From Palsa-504 sp963790065 (GTDB taxonomy: Bacteria; Actinomycetota; Actinomycetes; Streptosporangiales; Streptosporangiaceae), in NCBI GenBank assembly GCA_963790065.1, contig CAWBNK010000029.1, positions 248,001 to 312,000 on the forward strand: a DNA stretch of 64,000 nucleotides, written 5' to 3'. Below the pieces are notes generated by a model. It had not been told where the DNA came from. It saw only the letters and a list, made by a program, of their open reading frames with translations, and searched no databases. Shown here piece after piece: positions 59,914 through 64,000 of the stretch (the stretch's first letter is position 1; each line of letters begins with the position of its first letter). A program made the translations under genes and the position numbers.

Positions 59914-61506
59914 GTGGACCAGGCCAGCAACCTCATCGGCCGGATCAACGTCGGCGACAGCCTGACCAGGACCGCCGCCACCCGCCCGGGACAGCTCGCG
60001 GTCGTCGACGGGGATCGCAGGTTCAGCTACACCGAGTTCAACGCGTACGTCAACCGGCTGGCCCACGGCCTGTCCGGGCTCGGCTACGAGCGCGGCGCCG
60101 TCCTGGCCCTGGCCTCGGGCAACAGCGCTGACTTCCTGGCCGTCTACTACGCCTGCGCCAAGCTCGGCGTGGTCTGCGTGCCGATCAACCTGGGCTGGCG
60201 TCCCGACGAGGTGGCCTACGTGCTCGGCCACTCGCGCGCCCGCGGCATGGTCGTCGAGGCCCAGCTGATCCCAGCCATGCGGGACGCCATCGGCAAGGTA
60301 CCCGAGGTCCTCGACGTGATCACCGCGCCGGGCACCGGCGCCGACGTCGAGCCGGAACCCGCCGACCGGGCCTGGACCACCCTCGAGGCCCTGACCGCCC
60401 ACGACCGCGCCGTGGAACCGGAACGTTTCGTCGGCGACCGGGACGCGCTGAGCTACCTCTACACCTCGGGCACCACCTCGTTCCCCAAGGGCGTGGTCGG
60501 CTCCCACCTGGCCATCTACCTGGAGTCGATGTCCGGCGCGCTCGACTCCGGCTGGAACGCCCGCGACCGGTTCGCCGCCATGATGCCGATGTTCCACACC
60601 GCGCAGCTCAACGCGTTCTGCACCCCGGCGATCCTGGTCGGCGCGACGATCTACGTCATGCGCGGGTTCGACCCAGGCGCGCTGCTCGACCTGATCGAGC
60701 GCGAGCAGATCACGCAGATCTTCGGGCTGCCGATGATGTACCGGGCCATGCTCGACCACGAAACATTCAACGACCGCGACCTGCTGAGCCTGCGCCGCGC
60801 GGTTTACGCCATGGCGCCCATGCCTGACGAGCTCATCGGCCGCTGCCTGACCGGGTTCGGCTGCGACTTCGCGCTGCTGTTCGGCCAGACCGAGATGAGC
60901 CCCATCACCACCTTGTTCCGGCCCGAGCACCAGCTGTCCCACATCGGCGCGGTCGGCACGCCGCTCATCGGCGTCCAGGTCGCGATCATGAGCCCGGCCG
61001 GCGACCTGCTGCCGCCCGGCCAGGCCGGCGAGATCGTCTACCGGGGGCCGAGCACCATGTCCGGCTACCTCTACGACCAGGAAGGCACGGAGACAGCCTT
61101 CGCGCACGGCTGGTTCCACTCCGGCGACGTGGGCCACTTCGGCGACGACGGCGTGCTGTGGTTCACCGACCGGTACAAGGACGTGATCAAGACCGGCGGG
61201 GAGAACGTGGCCTCGATCGAGGTGGAGAAGGCCGTCTACGCCGCCGACCCGCGGGTGGCCGAGGCCGTCGTGGTCGGGCTCCCGCACGAACACTGGACCG
61301 AGGCGATCACCGCGTTCGTGGTGCCCAAGCCGGGTGAGAGCATCGACGCCGGCGAGCTGATCGCCGCGCTGAAGACCAGGCTGGACGGATTCAAGGTGCC
61401 CAAGTCGGTGATCTTCGTCGACGAGCTGCCCAAGACCTCCACCGGCAAGATCCAGAAGAACGTGGTGCGGTCCCGGCACGCCTCCCACTACGCCTCGCAG
61501 GGCTGA
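59914..61506 (+). CDS. Acyl-CoA synthetase (FadD-type AMP ligase)
   Basis: 530 residues from GTG 59914 with a strong AAGGAGGAG ribosome site. The P-loop is SYLYTSGTTSFPKGVVGSH; MMPMFHTAQLNAFCTPAIL; FGQTEMSPITTLF; AHGWFHSGDVGHFGDDGVLW; DRYKDVIKTGGENVASIEVE; and STGKIQKNVVRSRH with the catalytic Lys. It activates a medium or branched acid. Position between an acyl-CoA dehydrogenase and acyl-CoA carboxylase subunits resembles fadD35 in mycobacteria. It ends 5 bases before the carboxyltransferase start, so it is cotranscribed. Confidence 0.93.
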   Translation: MDQASNLIGRINVGDSLTRTAATRPGQLAVVDGDRRFSYTEFNAYVNRLAHGLSGLGYERGAVLALASGNSADFLAVYYACAKLGVVCVPINLGWRPDEVAYVLGHSRARGMVVEAQLIPAMRDAIGKVPEVLDVITAPGTGADVEPEPADRAWTTLEALTAHDRAVEPERFVGDRDALSYLYTSGTTSFPKGVVGSHLAIYLESMSGALDSGWNARDRFAAMMPMFHTAQLNAFCTPAILVGATIYVMRGFDPGALLDLIEREQITQIFGLPMMYRAMLDHETFNDRDLLSLRRAVYAMAPMPDELIGRCLTGFGCDFALLFGQTEMSPITTLFRPEHQLSHIGAVGTPLIGVQVAIMSPAGDLLPPGQAGEIVYRGPSTMSGYLYDQEGTETAFAHGWFHSGDVGHFGDDGVLWFTDRYKDVIKTGGENVASIEVEKAVYAADPRVAEAVVVGLPHEHWTEAITAFVVPKPGESIDAGELIAALKTRLDGFKVPKSVIFVDELPKTSTGKIQKNVVRSRHASHYASQG

Positions 61507-61511
61507 ACCGC

Positions 61512-63108
<1,597 letters not shown>

Positions 63109-63116
63109 CGCCCCAG

Positions 63117-63176
63117 ATGCCAGAGATACAGATGCCAGAGATGCAGATGCCGGCGACACGGATGCCTGAGACACGG
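63117..63176 (+). repeat. Four 15-bp units at the carboxyltransferase-biotin carboxylase junction
   Basis: Four units start at 63117, 63132, 63147 and 63162: ATGCCAGAGATACAG, ATGCCAGAGATGCAG, ATGCCGGCGACACGG and ATGCCTGAGACACGG. Each opens with an ATG in the biotin carboxylase frame, so the repeat offers four stacked start codons. If read through, it encodes a Met-Pro-rich pentapeptide linker. Confidence 0.9.
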
Positions 63177-64000
63177 GCCATCAGCAAGCTGCTCGTGGCC
63201 AACCGCGGCGAGATCGCCGCCCGGGTCATGCGCACCGCCCATGCCCTGGGCCTGGCCACCGTCGCGGTCTATTCCGATGCCGACGCGGACGCACCCTACG
63301 TCACCCAGGCCGACGAGGCGGTCCGGCTGCCCGGAACGGCGCCGGCCGGCACCTACCTGCACGGCGAGGCCATCATCGCCGCCGCCGCGGCCACCGGGGC
63401 CGACGCGATCCATCCCGGCTACGGGTTCCTGTCGGAGAACGCCGCATTCGCCCGGGCCTGCGCGGATGCGGGCCTGGTCTTCGTCGGCCCGGCCCCCAGC
63501 ACGATCCAGGCCATGGGCGACAAGATCGCGGCCAAGGCCATCATGGCCGCCGCCGGCGTCCCCGTCCTGCCTGGCATAACCCTGCCCGGGACTGATAACG
63601 CAAACGCAAAAGGGACCGAGACCACGGACCTCGCCGCCGCGGCCGCAGCAGCCGCAGCAGCCTCGATCGGCTTCCCGCTGCTGGTCAAGGCGGCCTACGG
63701 CGGCGGCGGGCGCGGCATGCGCCTGGTCCGCGACCCGGCCGAACTACCCGAGGCGGTCAGCCGGGCCCGGAGCGAAGCCGCCTCCGCCTTCGGCGACGGC
63801 ACCGTGTTCCTGGAGCGGTTCGTCGAGGACCCCCGGCACATCGAGGTGCAGATCCTCGGCGACACGGCCGGCACCGTGCTTCACCTGTTCGAGCGCGAGT
63901 GCTCCATCCAGCGTCGCTACCAGAAGATCGTGGAGGAGTGCCCCTCACCCGCCGTTAACAAAGATCTCCGCGACGCGCTGACCGCCGCGGCCGTGGCCGC
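63117..64000 (+). CDS. Acyl-CoA carboxylase biotin carboxylase (alpha) subunit, partial
   Basis: At least 294 codons, open to the window end. AISKLLVANRGEIAARVMRT is the biotin carboxylase start; DADAPYVTQADEAVRLPG, ADAIHPGYGFLSENAAFARA, GDKIAAKAIMAAAGVPVLPG and the ATP-grasp loop KAAYGGGGRGMRLV follow. The final stretch reads FVEDPRHIEVQILGD, then FERECSIQRRYQKIVEECPS. An alanine-rich insertion (about 63600-63663) precedes the ATP loop and is unusual. The start could be any of the ATGs at 63117, 63132, 63147 or 63162. It should carboxylate biotin on a downstream BCCP domain, which lies outside the window, and partner the preceding subunit. Confidence 0.9.
   Translation, partial: MPEIQMPEMQMPATRMPETRAISKLLVANRGEIAARVMRTAHALGLATVAVYSDADADAPYVTQADEAVRLPGTAPAGTYLHGEAIIAAAAATGADAIHPGYGFLSENAAFARACADAGLVFVGPAPSTIQAMGDKIAAKAIMAAAGVPVLPGITLPGTDNANAKGTETTDLAAAAAAAAAASIGFPLLVKAAYGGGGRGMRLVRDPAELPEAVSRARSEAASAFGDGTVFLERFVEDPRHIEVQILGDTAGTVLHLFERECSIQRRYQKIVEECPSPAVNKDLRDALTAAAVA

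Noticed and set aside
59128..61488. 786-codon open frame antisense to the acyl-CoA dehydrogenase and ligase
   Set aside because: Composition is that of a reverse-complement shadow (Gly/Val/Gln/His/Arg rich), and both sense genes have complete catalytic motifs.

Overview
The window is high-GC DNA with short intergenic gaps, many 4-bp start/stop overlaps, GTG and TTG starts, DUF222-type HNH, SARP/AfsR, UTRA-GntR and PASTA-containing proteins. Together these point to a soil-type actinobacterium, perhaps of the Streptosporangiales or a relative; the order is a guess. No tRNA, rRNA, CRISPR array or transposase was seen.

Layout. 0-7 kb is a mixed region: the tail of an ABC permease, a J-domain/PASTA protein, a sulfotransferase, a broken LanC-like gene abutting a broken antiporter, a hydrolase/DUF4331 pair, OsmC, a PNPOx-fold protein and a lipoprotein serpin. 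7.1-13.3 kb is a five-gene minus-strand operon of three Gfo/Idh/MocA dehydrogenases and two IolE-like isomerases, divergent from a UTRA-GntR regulator with a C-terminal frameshift. 13.4-18.7 kb holds a membrane Ser/Thr kinase, small hypotheticals and an HNH protein. 18.8-23.8 kb is a minus-strand operon: APC permease, metallophosphoesterase, nucleotidyltransferase-like protein, Cgl0159-type aldolase-fold protein and alpha/beta hydrolase, ending at a strong hairpin.

25.9-32.4 kb is a myo-inositol catabolic block: a second UTRA-GntR regulator facing iolD, iolB, iolC, an IolE-like isomerase and an inositol-dehydrogenase-like gene. A 12-bp motif occurs both upstream of the regulator and upstream of the operon. 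The Cgl0159-type protein nearby may supply the aldolase step. 32.6-40.9 kb has an unusual glutamyl-tRNA synthetase, a two-component pair, a doubled YbjQ-type protein, a LacI regulator and a PHP protein. 41-50 kb has an AfsR-like regulator, a drug-type ABC exporter, a decayed kinase/ATPase/TPR gene and a frameshifted arginine deiminase. 50-57 kb has vapBC, a LigB-type dioxygenase, citrate synthase overlapping fumarylacetoacetase, an acyl-CoA ligase and an acyl-CoA dehydrogenase. 58.7-64 kb looks like a leucine-type acyl-CoA degradation operon (acyl-CoA dehydrogenase, ligase, carboxyltransferase, biotin carboxylase). There the carboxyltransferase frame reads without a stop into biotin carboxylase through a 15-bp repeat, probably because of a one-base insertion.

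Six independent single-base lesions (five one-base indels and one nonsense codon) are visible. They are either gene decay or residual sequencing error, and this should temper any claim resting on one frame.
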